Source: Legionella genomosp. 1 (GTDB lineage Bacteria > Pseudomonadota > Gammaproteobacteria > Legionellales > Legionellaceae). From it: DNA of 9,781 nucleotides. Numbering within the stretch: the stretch's first letter is position 1; each line of letters begins with the position of its first letter. Position numbers and translations under genes: made by a program. A model generated the notes under the pieces. That model was not told where the DNA came from. It was given only the letters and a program-made list of their open reading frames with translations, and ran no database searches. Positions 1-6,876 of the stretch are shown piece by piece. Location: positions 1 to 9,781 of the forward strand of contig CAMBHM010000045.1 of assembly GCA_945867185.1 (NCBI GenBank), written 5' to 3'.

Positions 1-192
1 AGCGCGTTGAATAGAATTGACAGTGGCTTCAATATCCACCACAACCCCCCGCTTTAATCCTCTAGAGGGATGACGACCAATGCCGATGATCTCAATAGCA
101 CCCTCTGCGGAGACCTCACCAATGAGTGCCACCACCTTTGAGGTCCCAATATCCAAGCCCGTGATGATGTTTTTTTCCGATTTTTTTGCCAT
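1..192 (-). CDS. ftsA: Cell division protein FtsA, N-terminal 64 residues (3' end outside window)
   Basis: Actin-like ATPase that tethers FtsZ filaments to the inner membrane and recruits later divisome proteins. Only the first 64 residues are inside the window; the frame is open to base 1. The visible part holds the first phosphate-binding loop of the actin fold (TGLDIGTSKVVALIGE, about residues 11-26) followed by IIGIGRHPSRGLKRGVVVDIE (about 35-55 in part), which matches the FtsA start region (GLEIGTAKVAALVGE and PSRGMDKGGV in E. coli). The ATG at 190-192 gives a short hydrophilic leader of the usual length. It begins 7 bases after the ftsQ stop, with only a weak GAG Shine-Dalgarno at the stop, so coupling to ftsQ is likely. 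Codons 2-8 contain two runs of seven A. The conserved C-terminal amphipathic helix cannot be checked here. Confidence 0.96.
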   Translation of the reverse strand, partial: MAKKSEKNIITGLDIGTSKVVALIGEVSAEGAIEIIGIGRHPSRGLKRGVVVDIEATVNSIQRA

Positions 193-199
193 TATTTTC

Positions 200-919
200 T
201 CATTTATTTTTAGGCTCTTTCCATTGCACAGCCATCCCACGTGCATAACGCAAATCCACCCGGATCAATTGCTCAGGTTTATCCGCAAATACCGCGGGAT
301 ACGCCCGACAAAACCGTAAAAGACGTTTCTCTAAATCTCGCTTCCCTAAACGCACCTGCACCCCATTACTCAGTGACAACTCCCAAGCCTGATTGTCTCG
401 TAATTGCAAGGATACCGCGTGCAATCCATAGGTTGTTAATAGCTTACTCAATTTTTGATAAATTTGTAAGACATCCTTTTGTTGTTGGTTCGGACCGCTT
501 AACCTTGGAAGATTCGTCTCGCTCAAGTCCTTACCGATCTGGAACACCCCCCCTTCACTCGTCATCAGCGCATCGTTCCATACCGCAACTGGTGCTTTCT
601 CAACCAATGTTATTTTTAATGTATCGGGCCAATCCCTATCGACAGTGACTTGTTCACTCCAATCCAGAGCCAGTAGATCTTGTTGCAATCGGTATACTGG
701 TAATAAAAAAAAACTCGAGCTTAAATAATGAGCAAGCACCGATTCTAACTGCTTGCGGGTGATGTGCTCATAAGTGGCAGCAATTTTAACGGTATTCACT
801 GGGAACCGTTGTGCATCTGCTAAAAAGGAATAAACCAATCGTGCCGTCAATAACAAGGCACACACGATCAATACGGTTAACACACTGGCATATCGCGACT
901 GCTCCGTTTCCCTACCCAT
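200..919 (-). CDS. ftsQ: Cell division protein FtsQ
   Basis: Bitopic inner-membrane divisome protein that joins with FtsB and FtsL in the periplasm and regulates septal peptidoglycan synthesis. The 239-residue product has a short cytoplasmic tail (about 10 residues), one membrane segment (about 11-33), then a POTRA domain (about 39-108: FPVNTVKI to DWPDTLKITLVEKAPVAVWND) and the FtsQ beta domain ending in LIRVDLRYARGMAVQW (about 218-233), closely resembling the FtsB-binding end of E. coli FtsQ (VDLRYDSGAAVGW). It is shorter than E. coli FtsQ (276), mainly through a shorter cytoplasmic tail and C-terminal tail. The ATG at 917-919 lies 18 bases after the ddl stop with a poor Shine-Dalgarno (GAAGG almost touching the start). 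A run of nine T on the coding strand encodes Phe-Phe-Leu at about residue 70 (bases 705-713). Confidence 0.96.
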   Translation of the reverse strand: MGRETEQSRYASVLTVLIVCALLLTARLVYSFLADAQRFPVNTVKIAATYEHITRKQLESVLAHYLSSSFFLLPVYRLQQDLLALDWSEQVTVDRDWPDTLKITLVEKAPVAVWNDALMTSEGGVFQIGKDLSETNLPRLSGPNQQQKDVLQIYQKLSKLLTTYGLHAVSLQLRDNQAWELSLSNGVQVRLGKRDLEKRLLRFCRAYPAVFADKPEQLIRVDLRYARGMAVQWKEPKNK

Positions 920-937
920 GCCTTCATCCCATTTTGA

Positions 938-2035
938 TCACTGATACTGTCTTACCAACCGGACTCGATGTGCTTGTCTTTCAACGGCAAGATCTATCAA
1001 TCGATCTAACAATACCGAATAAGACAACCCACTCGCTCCCCACATCTTAGGGTACATGCTGATGGATGTAAATCCAGGTATTGTGTTGATTTCATTAAAA
1101 TAAATTTGATTGGTTTCTTCATTCAGGAAAAAATCCACCCGAGCCATGCCCTGGCAATGAAGACTTAAAAAAGCATCAGAAGCCCCCTGCTGCAGGCGCG
1201 TCACCAACCCTTTTTCTAAAGAAGCAGGGACCAAGAGTTCGGTCGCATCGCTGTCTACATATTTTGCCGCATAAGAATAAAATCCATCTTCATGATGTAC
1301 CCGAATTTCACCCGGCAAACTGACATGGGGCGGCGTACAGGGCAATTCGTGCTCAAGAACAGCCACCTCAATCTCTCGACCCTGGATATAGGCCTCCACT
1401 AAGACTACCTCATCATAGCGCCTTGCATCATCCACAGCGGCTCGCAACTCAGGCATAGTGCGCACCTTATGAATCCCAACACTGGATCCCATCGAGCACG
1501 GCTTTACAAACAATGGCCAACCCAAGGTTGAGGCCGTCTCCTGACAGAACGATTCCGTTTGTTTGGCAGTCGCAAGTCCGGATAACACACGATAAGGCGC
1601 TGATTGAATGCCTTTTAAAGATAAAATCCGTCGTGCCATGTCCTTGTTCATGCCGAGTGCAGAAGCAAGCACCCCACATCCCACATATCCAACTCCTGCG
1701 AGCTCCAACAGCCCCTGTAAACAACCATCCTCATACAAGGGGCCATGCACAACTGGAAAAACGATTGCGTTATCGAATGCAAACTGGCCGTGTGTAATCA
1801 AACTTTCTATACACTGAGAGCTCGCTGTTTGAACAGGCAACGCCACCTTATAAACCAATAATTCTTCCACTTGGTTTAAATAGCAGCGCCCAGCTTGGTC
1901 GATCCCCACAGGCAAGATTTGATACCGTGTTTTATCCAAATATTGCAACACCGATGCTGCCGATCGCAATGAAATTTCATGTTCACCGGATCGCCCGCCG
2001 TAAAGTAAAACCAATGGAATGGAAGACTGGCTCAC
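938..2035 (-). CDS. ddl: D-alanine--D-alanine ligase, long DdlA-type
   Basis: Cytoplasmic ATP-grasp enzyme that joins two D-alanines to D-Ala-D-Ala, the substrate of MurF. The 365-residue protein has the N-terminal D-Ala site (LYGGRSGEHEISLRSA, 11-26, with the conserved Glu/His pair), VVHGPLYEDGCLQG (95-108), the ATP-grasp loop with GSSVG (183-187), the omega-loop AKYVD (257-261) whose Tyr is typical of dipeptide rather than depsipeptide ligases, and the metal/phosphate motif FNEINTIPGFT (313-323). Length and sequence, including the end SISMYPKMWGASGL, follow E. coli DdlA (364) and not the shorter DdlB (306) that normally sits here, so I leave the a/b suffix off. The start is GTG at 2033-2035, within a GTGA overlap with the murB stop, preceded by AGGAG seven bases away. 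The stop is 18 bases from ftsQ. Confidence 0.96.
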   Translation of the reverse strand: MSQSSIPLVLLYGGRSGEHEISLRSAASVLQYLDKTRYQILPVGIDQAGRCYLNQVEELLVYKVALPVQTASSQCIESLITHGQFAFDNAIVFPVVHGPLYEDGCLQGLLELAGVGYVGCGVLASALGMNKDMARRILSLKGIQSAPYRVLSGLATAKQTESFCQETASTLGWPLFVKPCSMGSSVGIHKVRTMPELRAAVDDARRYDEVVLVEAYIQGREIEVAVLEHELPCTPPHVSLPGEIRVHHEDGFYSYAAKYVDSDATELLVPASLEKGLVTRLQQGASDAFLSLHCQGMARVDFFLNEETNQIYFNEINTIPGFTSISMYPKMWGASGLSYSVLLDRLIDLAVERQAHRVRLVRQYQ

Positions 2036-2919
2036 ACTGCATCTCCTAAAATATGGACTTCACGAATCAAAGTAATGTCTGTTCGCTCTTGAACGGTTTG
2101 CTGAACATGATGAATAAGCGACTCAATGTCGGATGAAGAGGCCGTCCCTTCATGGTTAATAATAAAATTAGCATGTTTCGTAGACACCATTGCTCCACCC
2201 AACCGATGCCCCTTTAAACCACAAGACTCAATGAGTTTTGCAGCGTACTGCTCTGGTGGATTTCGAAACACAGATCCACAGTTATAGTCGCTGGTAGGTT
2301 GTGTAGCGGCACGATGATCCAACAATTCTTTAATCAGTCGCAACGACACGTCTTTATCACCCCTAACAAGACGACAGGTAGCAGCCACAAACCATTCGCC
2401 CTCCTCCAATCCCGTCACGTGTCGATAAGATACCTGAAACTCAGCGGGCTGCCGTACTCGCTTTTCTCCAGTTCGGGTCATGGTTTCCACTTCAACAACG
2501 GCATTCCAAGTCTCGCCATCAAAGCACCCCGCATTCATGCGCAAAGCACCTCCCATCGTACCAGGAATGCCCGCCCAAAACTCCCCGCCAGACAATCCCT
2601 GCCGCGCACAGATTCGTGCCATTTTGGCACAGGACAACCCTGCTTCAACGCGAATAAGATCTGTCCCTAAACAAGCGACCTCATTCAACCCCCCTTGCGT
2701 CAAAATGACTGTCCCTGAAAAGCCTTCTGAGCGAATCAAGGAATTACTGCCTAAACCTAACCACATGAGCGGTTCCCTGGGGCTCAATTGTTTTAAAAAC
2801 AATGATAAATCATCAATACCTGCAGGTTTATAAAGGGCTTTTGCCGCCCCGCCTACGCGCCAAGTAGTATAATCCGCCAGCAACTCATCAAACAGCAGTT
2901 GTCCTTGAAAGGTCGTCAC
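2032..2919 (-). CDS. murB: UDP-N-acetylenolpyruvoylglucosamine reductase MurB, type II-like
   Basis: Cytoplasmic FAD enzyme that reduces UDP-GlcNAc-enolpyruvate to UDP-MurNAc with NADPH. The 295-residue protein shows the FAD domain motifs YTTWRVGGAA (17-26), LGLGSNSLI (54-62) and AGIPGTMGGALRMNAG (116-131), the active-site SYR (Arg166), the proton-donor Ser216 in CGSVFRNPP, KHANFIIN (248-255) and Glu287 in REVHILGD. The length, the GSVFRNP signature and the GLKGHRLGGAMVS segment are those of type II MurB, as in Staphylococcus and many other bacteria, rather than the longer E. coli type I enzyme (342 residues). The start is GTG at 2917-2919, forming a GTGA overlap with the murC stop; AGGTG lies five bases upstream within murC. 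Its stop overlaps the ddl start in the same way. Confidence 0.97.
   Translation of the reverse strand: MTTFQGQLLFDELLADYTTWRVGGAAKALYKPAGIDDLSLFLKQLSPREPLMWLGLGSNSLIRSEGFSGTVILTQGGLNEVACLGTDLIRVEAGLSCAKMARICARQGLSGGEFWAGIPGTMGGALRMNAGCFDGETWNAVVEVETMTRTGEKRVRQPAEFQVSYRHVTGLEEGEWFVAATCRLVRGDKDVSLRLIKELLDHRAATQPTSDYNCGSVFRNPPEQYAAKLIESCGLKGHRLGGAMVSTKHANFIINHEGTASSSDIESLIHHVQQTVQERTDITLIREVHILGDAV
2043..2047 (-). promoter_or_regulatory. Shine-Dalgarno of ddl, inside the end of murB
   Basis: AGGAG on the minus strand, seven bases before the GTG at 2035. It lies inside the last codons of murB (Leu-Gly-Asp-Ala-Val-stop), so it supports the GTG start and translational coupling of ddl to murB. Confidence 0.75.
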
Positions 2920-4340
2920 GCTATCACCTGTGATGTATTCATCAAGTTCATAGCCAACTGCCCCACGTTCCCAGCTCCTTGCATAAGAATCACATCTTCA
3001 TCACCCACCAAAGTATTCAAATAGTGTTCCATATTCTTATCCGTCACAAGCTGTGCTTTCTTAGGTGTATGTGTGTTAATGGCCTTCACCAATAGATCAC
3101 TACTCACTCCAGGAATGACTGCCTCCCCTGCCGAATAAATATCCAACACCAGCAAAGCATCTGCCAACTGCAGCACTTCAACAAAGTCTGAAAACAAAGA
3201 GTGGGTACGACTATAACGATGGGGCTGGAACACATGTATCAAACGCTTCTCAGGCCAAACCGCACGAAACGCCTCGAGGGTCGCGCGTATTTCCTTCGGA
3301 TGATGTCCATAATCATCAATGACCAATGCTTTTCCATGGGTAAATTGACGCTCCCCTAACGTTTGAAAACGACGTCCAACTCCCTGAAAATTCAGCAATC
3401 CGCGAATGATTGATTGGTCATCTACTGCAAGTTCTGTTGCAATCGCAATAGCAGCCAGTGCATTTAATACATTGTGTTTCCCCGGCCAATTAAATCGAAT
3501 AGTCAATGGCGCAGCTTTTCCAGATCTTATCACTGTGAATTGACTAATTAATCCTTGTTGGGTCCAATTCACTGCTCGATAGTGCGCCCCCTCACTGAAT
3601 CCATACGTGAGCATAGGACGTTGGACCAAAGGCAAAATGCTCCTCACTTCCGGATCATCTATACAGAGCACTGCAGGACCATAAAAAGGAAGATGGTGCA
3701 AAAATTCAACAAACGTGCTTTTTAAAGTATCAAAATTATCGCCATATGTGCTCATGTGATCGGCATCAATATTCGTCACCACCGCCATCATGGGCTTTAA
3801 AAATAAAAATGACGCATCACTTTCATCCGCCTCAACCACAAAATAAGCCGATTTTCCCAATTGCGCGTTGGTGCCACAGCTGTTTAGTTTTCCACCAATA
3901 ACAAAACTAGGATCCAAACCCCCTTCAGCCAATAGACTACTCACTAAACTGGTGGTGGTTGTTTTACCATGGGTGCCCGCAATAGCAATCCCCTGTCGAA
4001 AACGCATCAGCTCTGCCAACATGGCTGCTCGTGGGATCACCGGAATCATCGCTACGATCGCCGCCTCAATTTCAGGATTGTCGGTATCAATCGCCGTTGA
4101 GCGCACGACCACATCAGCCCCTTTGATATTGTCCTGGTGATGGCCTACAGTCACTGCAATACCTAGCGAGCGCAAGCGCGACACCACTCGACTTTCTGAC
4201 ACATCAGAGCCGGTGATGCGATATCCCTCATTATGTAATACCTCAGCGATACCGCACATACCAGCGCCGCCTATCCCCACAAAATGAATTTGTTCTACTC
4301 GCCCCATTCTGGGGGATAGAAAACGTTCATTATTTTTCAC
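2916..4340 (-). CDS. murC: UDP-N-acetylmuramate--L-alanine ligase MurC
   Basis: Cytoplasmic ATP-dependent ligase that adds L-Ala to UDP-MurNAc, the first stem-peptide step. With a GTG start at 4340 the product is 474 residues (E. coli 491). It has the Rossmann-like UDP-binding domain (IHFVGIGGAGMCGIAEVL, 18-35), the ATP P-loop AGTHGKTTTT (121-130), the Mur motif EADESDASF (170-178), TNIDADHMSTYG (189-200), PGKHNVLNALAA (286-297), DDYGHHPKEI (342-351) in the C-terminal domain, FQPHRYSRT (371-379) and a final QGAGNVG (454-460). I chose GTG because a strong AGGAGG precedes it and it follows the ftsW stop by 10 bases. The same frame stays open to 4415, inside ftsW, but those 25 codons look nothing like MurC. 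An ATG at 4307 would also keep the whole domain but has no ribosome site. The neighbour upstream is ftsW; murG, usually between them, is not there. Confidence 0.97.
   Translation of the reverse strand: MKNNERFLSPRMGRVEQIHFVGIGGAGMCGIAEVLHNEGYRITGSDVSESRVVSRLRSLGIAVTVGHHQDNIKGADVVVRSTAIDTDNPEIEAAIVAMIPVIPRAAMLAELMRFRQGIAIAGTHGKTTTTSLVSSLLAEGGLDPSFVIGGKLNSCGTNAQLGKSAYFVVEADESDASFLFLKPMMAVVTNIDADHMSTYGDNFDTLKSTFVEFLHHLPFYGPAVLCIDDPEVRSILPLVQRPMLTYGFSEGAHYRAVNWTQQGLISQFTVIRSGKAAPLTIRFNWPGKHNVLNALAAIAIATELAVDDQSIIRGLLNFQGVGRRFQTLGERQFTHGKALVIDDYGHHPKEIRATLEAFRAVWPEKRLIHVFQPHRYSRTHSLFSDFVEVLQLADALLVLDIYSAGEAVIPGVSSDLLVKAINTHTPKKAQLVTDKNMEHYLNTLVGDEDVILMQGAGNVGQLAMNLMNTSQVIA
2924..2929 (-). promoter_or_regulatory. 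Shine-Dalgarno of murB, inside the end of murC
   Basis: AGGTGA on the minus strand, four to five bases before the GTG at 2919 and within the last murC codons. It supports the GTG start that overlaps the murC stop codon. Confidence 0.6.
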
Positions 4341-4343
4341 GAT

Positions 4344-4351
4344 ACCTCCTC
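4344..4351 (-). promoter_or_regulatory. Strong Shine-Dalgarno that sets the murC start
   Basis: GAGGAGGT on the minus strand fills the space between the ftsW stop (TAG at 4351-4353) and the GTG at 4340. The spacing to GTG (three bases after the final T, four after AGGAGG) is short, but no other in-frame start lies at a better distance. Confidence 0.7.
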
Positions 4352-5529
4352 TATGCAGTCCGTAACCCGAACGACTGCCATCGATTTTCATGATCAATAC
4401 GCAATAACAACGCAATCACCATACAATTCACCACAATACTTGCGCCCCCATAACTCAACAGGGGGAGCGTCAAGCCTTTCGTGGGCAATAAGCCTGCATT
4501 CACACCCATATTAATACTGGCTTGAAGTCCTAACCAAAAAGTAATGCCATAAGCCGAATAAGCCGCGAAGAGTCGCTCATGTAGGTAAGCCTGCAACCCA
4601 ATCATGAATCCCCTATAGACAAGTATACTATACAACAGCAAAACAAGCAGAATCCCCATCAATCCCCACTCTTCTGCCAGTACTGCAAATAAAAAATCCG
4701 TGTGTGCTTCTGGTAAATAAAATAATTTTTGAACACCATCTCCTAAACCCACACCAGACCACCCACCCCGACCGAAAGCTATCAATGACTGTGTCAATTG
4801 ATAACCACTATTAAATTGATCCGCCCAGGGATTTAGAAAGGCGGTTAAACGCGCCACTCGGTAAGGTGAAGAGATAGCAAGCCCAGCAAGACAAGCTCCC
4901 ATAATGAGCACCAGTCCAAAATAATAACGCAGCCTCACCCCTGTCAAAAAAAGCATGGCCATCACTGTAAAAGCAATCACGACCGTAGCCCCGAAATCGG
5001 GTTCTAATAAAAGCAATAACGCGACGATCCCAAGAACCAACAGCGGTCTAATGAATCCAAAGATACTCTCGCGAATACTGTCTTGACGACGGACCAAATA
5101 CCCTGCCAAATAAAGAATCATCGTCATTTTAGCGAGTTCGGACACTTGAATCCCCAACGGCCCCAACGCGAGCCAACGTCGACTCCCATTCACAACCCGA
5201 CCTACCCCTGGGATCAGCACCAACACCAAAAGCAATAGACACGTTAATAACAAGGGGACGCTGTATCGCTCCCACTCATTGCTGTCTACTCTCATCACCA
5301 CAATAGCAGCCATGATCCCTAAAAAAAGATAACAAATCTGGCGTAGTAAAAAATGAAAGGGTTGATGATAAAACTTCGTTGAGATCATGACAGAGCTGGA
5401 GGCGACCATCATCAATCCAATGATCAATAACCCAATCACCGCCCCTATCAACCATTTATCATAAAGCGCCAAGGTCGTTTGCGGATGTTTGGCACGTGCC
5501 CCTACATAGGATTGCTGCATCACATTCAC
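4351..5529 (-). CDS. ftsW: Septal peptidoglycan glycosyltransferase FtsW (SEDS family)
   Basis: Inner-membrane SEDS protein that polymerises lipid II into glycan strands at the septum with its partner transpeptidase FtsI. The 392-residue product is strongly hydrophobic and has about ten membrane segments beginning near residue 26. Family motifs are GSRRWLALGPLGIQVSELAK (115-134), LEPDFGATVV (175-184), FLNPWAD (231-237), GYQLTQSLIAFGRGGWSGVGLG in part (243-263), LPEAHTDFLFAVLAEEWG (272-289) with the conserved HTDF Asp278 of the SEDS active site, and LPTKGLTLPLLSYGG (348-362). E. coli FtsW has about 414 residues. Its close link to murD and murC favours FtsW over RodA. The GTG at 5527-5529 overlaps the murD stop (GTGA); GTG at 5523 or ATG at 5520 in the same frame are possible starts and change only three residues at most. 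Confidence 0.96.
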   Translation of the reverse strand: MNVMQQSYVGARAKHPQTTLALYDKWLIGAVIGLLIIGLMMVASSSVMISTKFYHQPFHFLLRQICYLFLGIMAAIVVMRVDSNEWERYSVPLLLTCLLLLVLVLIPGVGRVVNGSRRWLALGPLGIQVSELAKMTMILYLAGYLVRRQDSIRESIFGFIRPLLVLGIVALLLLLEPDFGATVVIAFTVMAMLFLTGVRLRYYFGLVLIMGACLAGLAISSPYRVARLTAFLNPWADQFNSGYQLTQSLIAFGRGGWSGVGLGDGVQKLFYLPEAHTDFLFAVLAEEWGLMGILLVLLLYSILVYRGFMIGLQAYLHERLFAAYSAYGITFWLGLQASINMGVNAGLLPTKGLTLPLLSYGGASIVVNCMVIALLLRIDHENRWQSFGLRTA

Positions 5530-6866
5530 AGGGCCCCCACGGATGCGGCAAAGGAGTCTCCTCGATGATTAAAATCTCGAAACATATCCAAACTCGCACA
5601 AGCGGGAGACAATAAAACAACATCGCCAGGGTGTGCCGCTTCTCGTGCTGTAGAGACTGCTTCTTCCATCGAACCAACACGGTGAATGGGCACGAGATCG
5701 GACCATGTTGCTTCCAATTGTGCAGCATCCTCTCCCATCAACACCACAGCACGCACAAACGTTGCAATGGGTGCCCGCAATTCAGTGAAATCGGCTCCTT
5801 TGCCTTGACCACCTGCTATCAATACAATTTTCCCTTGCATAGAACCTCCTACTCCAGAAATAGCGGACAACGTGGCCCCCACGTTGGTTCCCTTCGAATC
5901 ATTGATCCACTCCACACCCTCAAGGGTTCTTACCCACTGACTCCGGTGCGGTAATCCAGGGAAATTTTCAAGCACGGCCACCATAGCCGCTCTTGAAATA
6001 CCTGCAGCCTGTGCCAGAGCACAAGCCGCCATCGCATTCTGTACATTATGGCGCCCTTTAATCCGAACACGATCAACTGGCAATAAGTAGTCCTCTCCAC
6101 ACGACAACCCCTTTTCTCCATGATGTACGCGTAGGCCCCAATGGCCCGGCTGAGGCACGTCAAATCCGAAGCTAACAATATGGGCTTGATTGGAGCCGTT
6201 GTCAGGGCGCGTACTGGGATCCTCTCGATTATATAATTGCATGGCTGCGTGGTGATACACACGATGTTTGGCTTGCTGATAGGCTGCCATCGTATGATGT
6301 CTATCCAGATGATCGGACGTGATATTCAGCACAGTGGCGGCTATGGGTCGAAGAGACGACACCAACTCCAACTGAAAACTAGACAGTTCGAGTACACATA
6401 AAGCGTAGTCTATGCCATCCTCTAGCAGATCAAGCACAGGCAATCCGATATTGCCTGCAACAGCTACCTGACGATGATCGGCCTTTGCCATCTCACCGAC
6501 CAATGTAGTCACCGTGGATTTGCCATTGGTTCCTGTGATCGCAATCACCGGCGCGCGCATGTCGCGCGCAAAGCACTCGATATCTCCTATTACTGGTATA
6601 CCGCTGTGTTTGGCTTTCAATAACACCGGTGAATCAAGTGCCGCCCCTGGGCTACAAATAACTTCCGAAATCTCACCAAAATAAAACTCTGGAAGTGCCC
6701 CTAAAAACACAGGCGTTTCTGGAAATTCTGCTTGAAATTCAGACAATCCTAAGGGATCGTCTCGCGTATCAAACACCACAAATGAACGCTGCCGGCGTTG
6801 TAAATAACGCGCAATAGAATGACCTGTTTTCCCCAAGCCTACCACCAGGCAACAAGACGCACTCAT
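5526..6866 (-). CDS. murD: UDP-N-acetylmuramoylalanine--D-glutamate ligase MurD
   Basis: Cytoplasmic ligase that adds D-Glu to UDP-MurNAc-L-Ala using ATP. The 446-residue protein (E. coli 438) has the N-terminal UDP-binding motif VVGLGKTGHSIARYL (8-22), SPGAALDSP (72-80), P-loop ITGTNGKSTVTTL (110-122), GNIGLP (138-143), LELSSFQLE (159-167), NITSDHLDRH (181-190), a Lys200 in the place of the carbamylated Lys (YQQAKHRVY), GRHNVQNAMAA (271-281), FPGLPHRSQWV (302-312), NDSKGTNVGAT (322-332) and LLSPACASLDMFRDFNHRGDSF in part (418-439). The ATG at 6864-6866 is eight bases past the mraY stop, with GAGGTG overlapping that stop. Its own stop overlaps the ftsW GTG. A short GC-only hairpin lies near the codons for residues 99-105. 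Confidence 0.97.
   Translation of the reverse strand: MSASCCLVVGLGKTGHSIARYLQRRQRSFVVFDTRDDPLGLSEFQAEFPETPVFLGALPEFYFGEISEVICSPGAALDSPVLLKAKHSGIPVIGDIECFARDMRAPVIAITGTNGKSTVTTLVGEMAKADHRQVAVAGNIGLPVLDLLEDGIDYALCVLELSSFQLELVSSLRPIAATVLNITSDHLDRHHTMAAYQQAKHRVYHHAAMQLYNREDPSTRPDNGSNQAHIVSFGFDVPQPGHWGLRVHHGEKGLSCGEDYLLPVDRVRIKGRHNVQNAMAACALAQAAGISRAAMVAVLENFPGLPHRSQWVRTLEGVEWINDSKGTNVGATLSAISGVGGSMQGKIVLIAGGQGKGADFTELRAPIATFVRAVVLMGEDAAQLEATWSDLVPIHRVGSMEEAVSTAREAAHPGDVVLLSPACASLDMFRDFNHRGDSFAASVGAL
6551..6569. repeat. GC-only 7-bp inverted repeat inside murD
   Basis: Arms GCGCGCG (6551-6557) and CGCGCGC (6563-6569) flank a 5-base loop. It lies in the murD codons around RDMRAP just before the P-loop. 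Probably a by-product of Arg/Ala codons. Confidence 0.45.
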
Positions 6867-6870
6867 GGTT

Positions 6871-6876
6871 CACCTC
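6871..6876 (-). promoter_or_regulatory. Shine-Dalgarno of murD, overlapping the mraY stop
   Basis: GAGGTG on the minus strand, four bases before the ATG at 6866, shares bases with the mraY TGA. It supports this start and coupling to mraY. Confidence 0.6.

Noticed and set aside
200..1050. Plus-strand reading frames at 80-319, 241-648 and 811-1050
   Set aside because: They lie opposite ftsA, ftsQ and ddl, have no ribosome sites or family resemblance, and are shadows of the real genes.
938..2035. Vancomycin-resistance-type D-Ala-D-Lac ligase
   Set aside because: The omega loop has AKYVD with Tyr, typical of D-Ala-D-Ala ligases, and the gene sits in the dcw cluster without vanH- or vanX-like neighbours.
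4341..4415. Longer murC starting at 4415 inside ftsW
   Set aside because: The extra 25 residues are the shadow of the ftsW end in another frame and do not resemble MurC; the strong ribosome site fits GTG at 4340.
5459..6262. Second minus-strand frames at 5459-5728 and 5930-6262
   Set aside because: They overlap murD and ftsW in another frame and show Cys/His-rich, low-quality translations without any recognisable domain.
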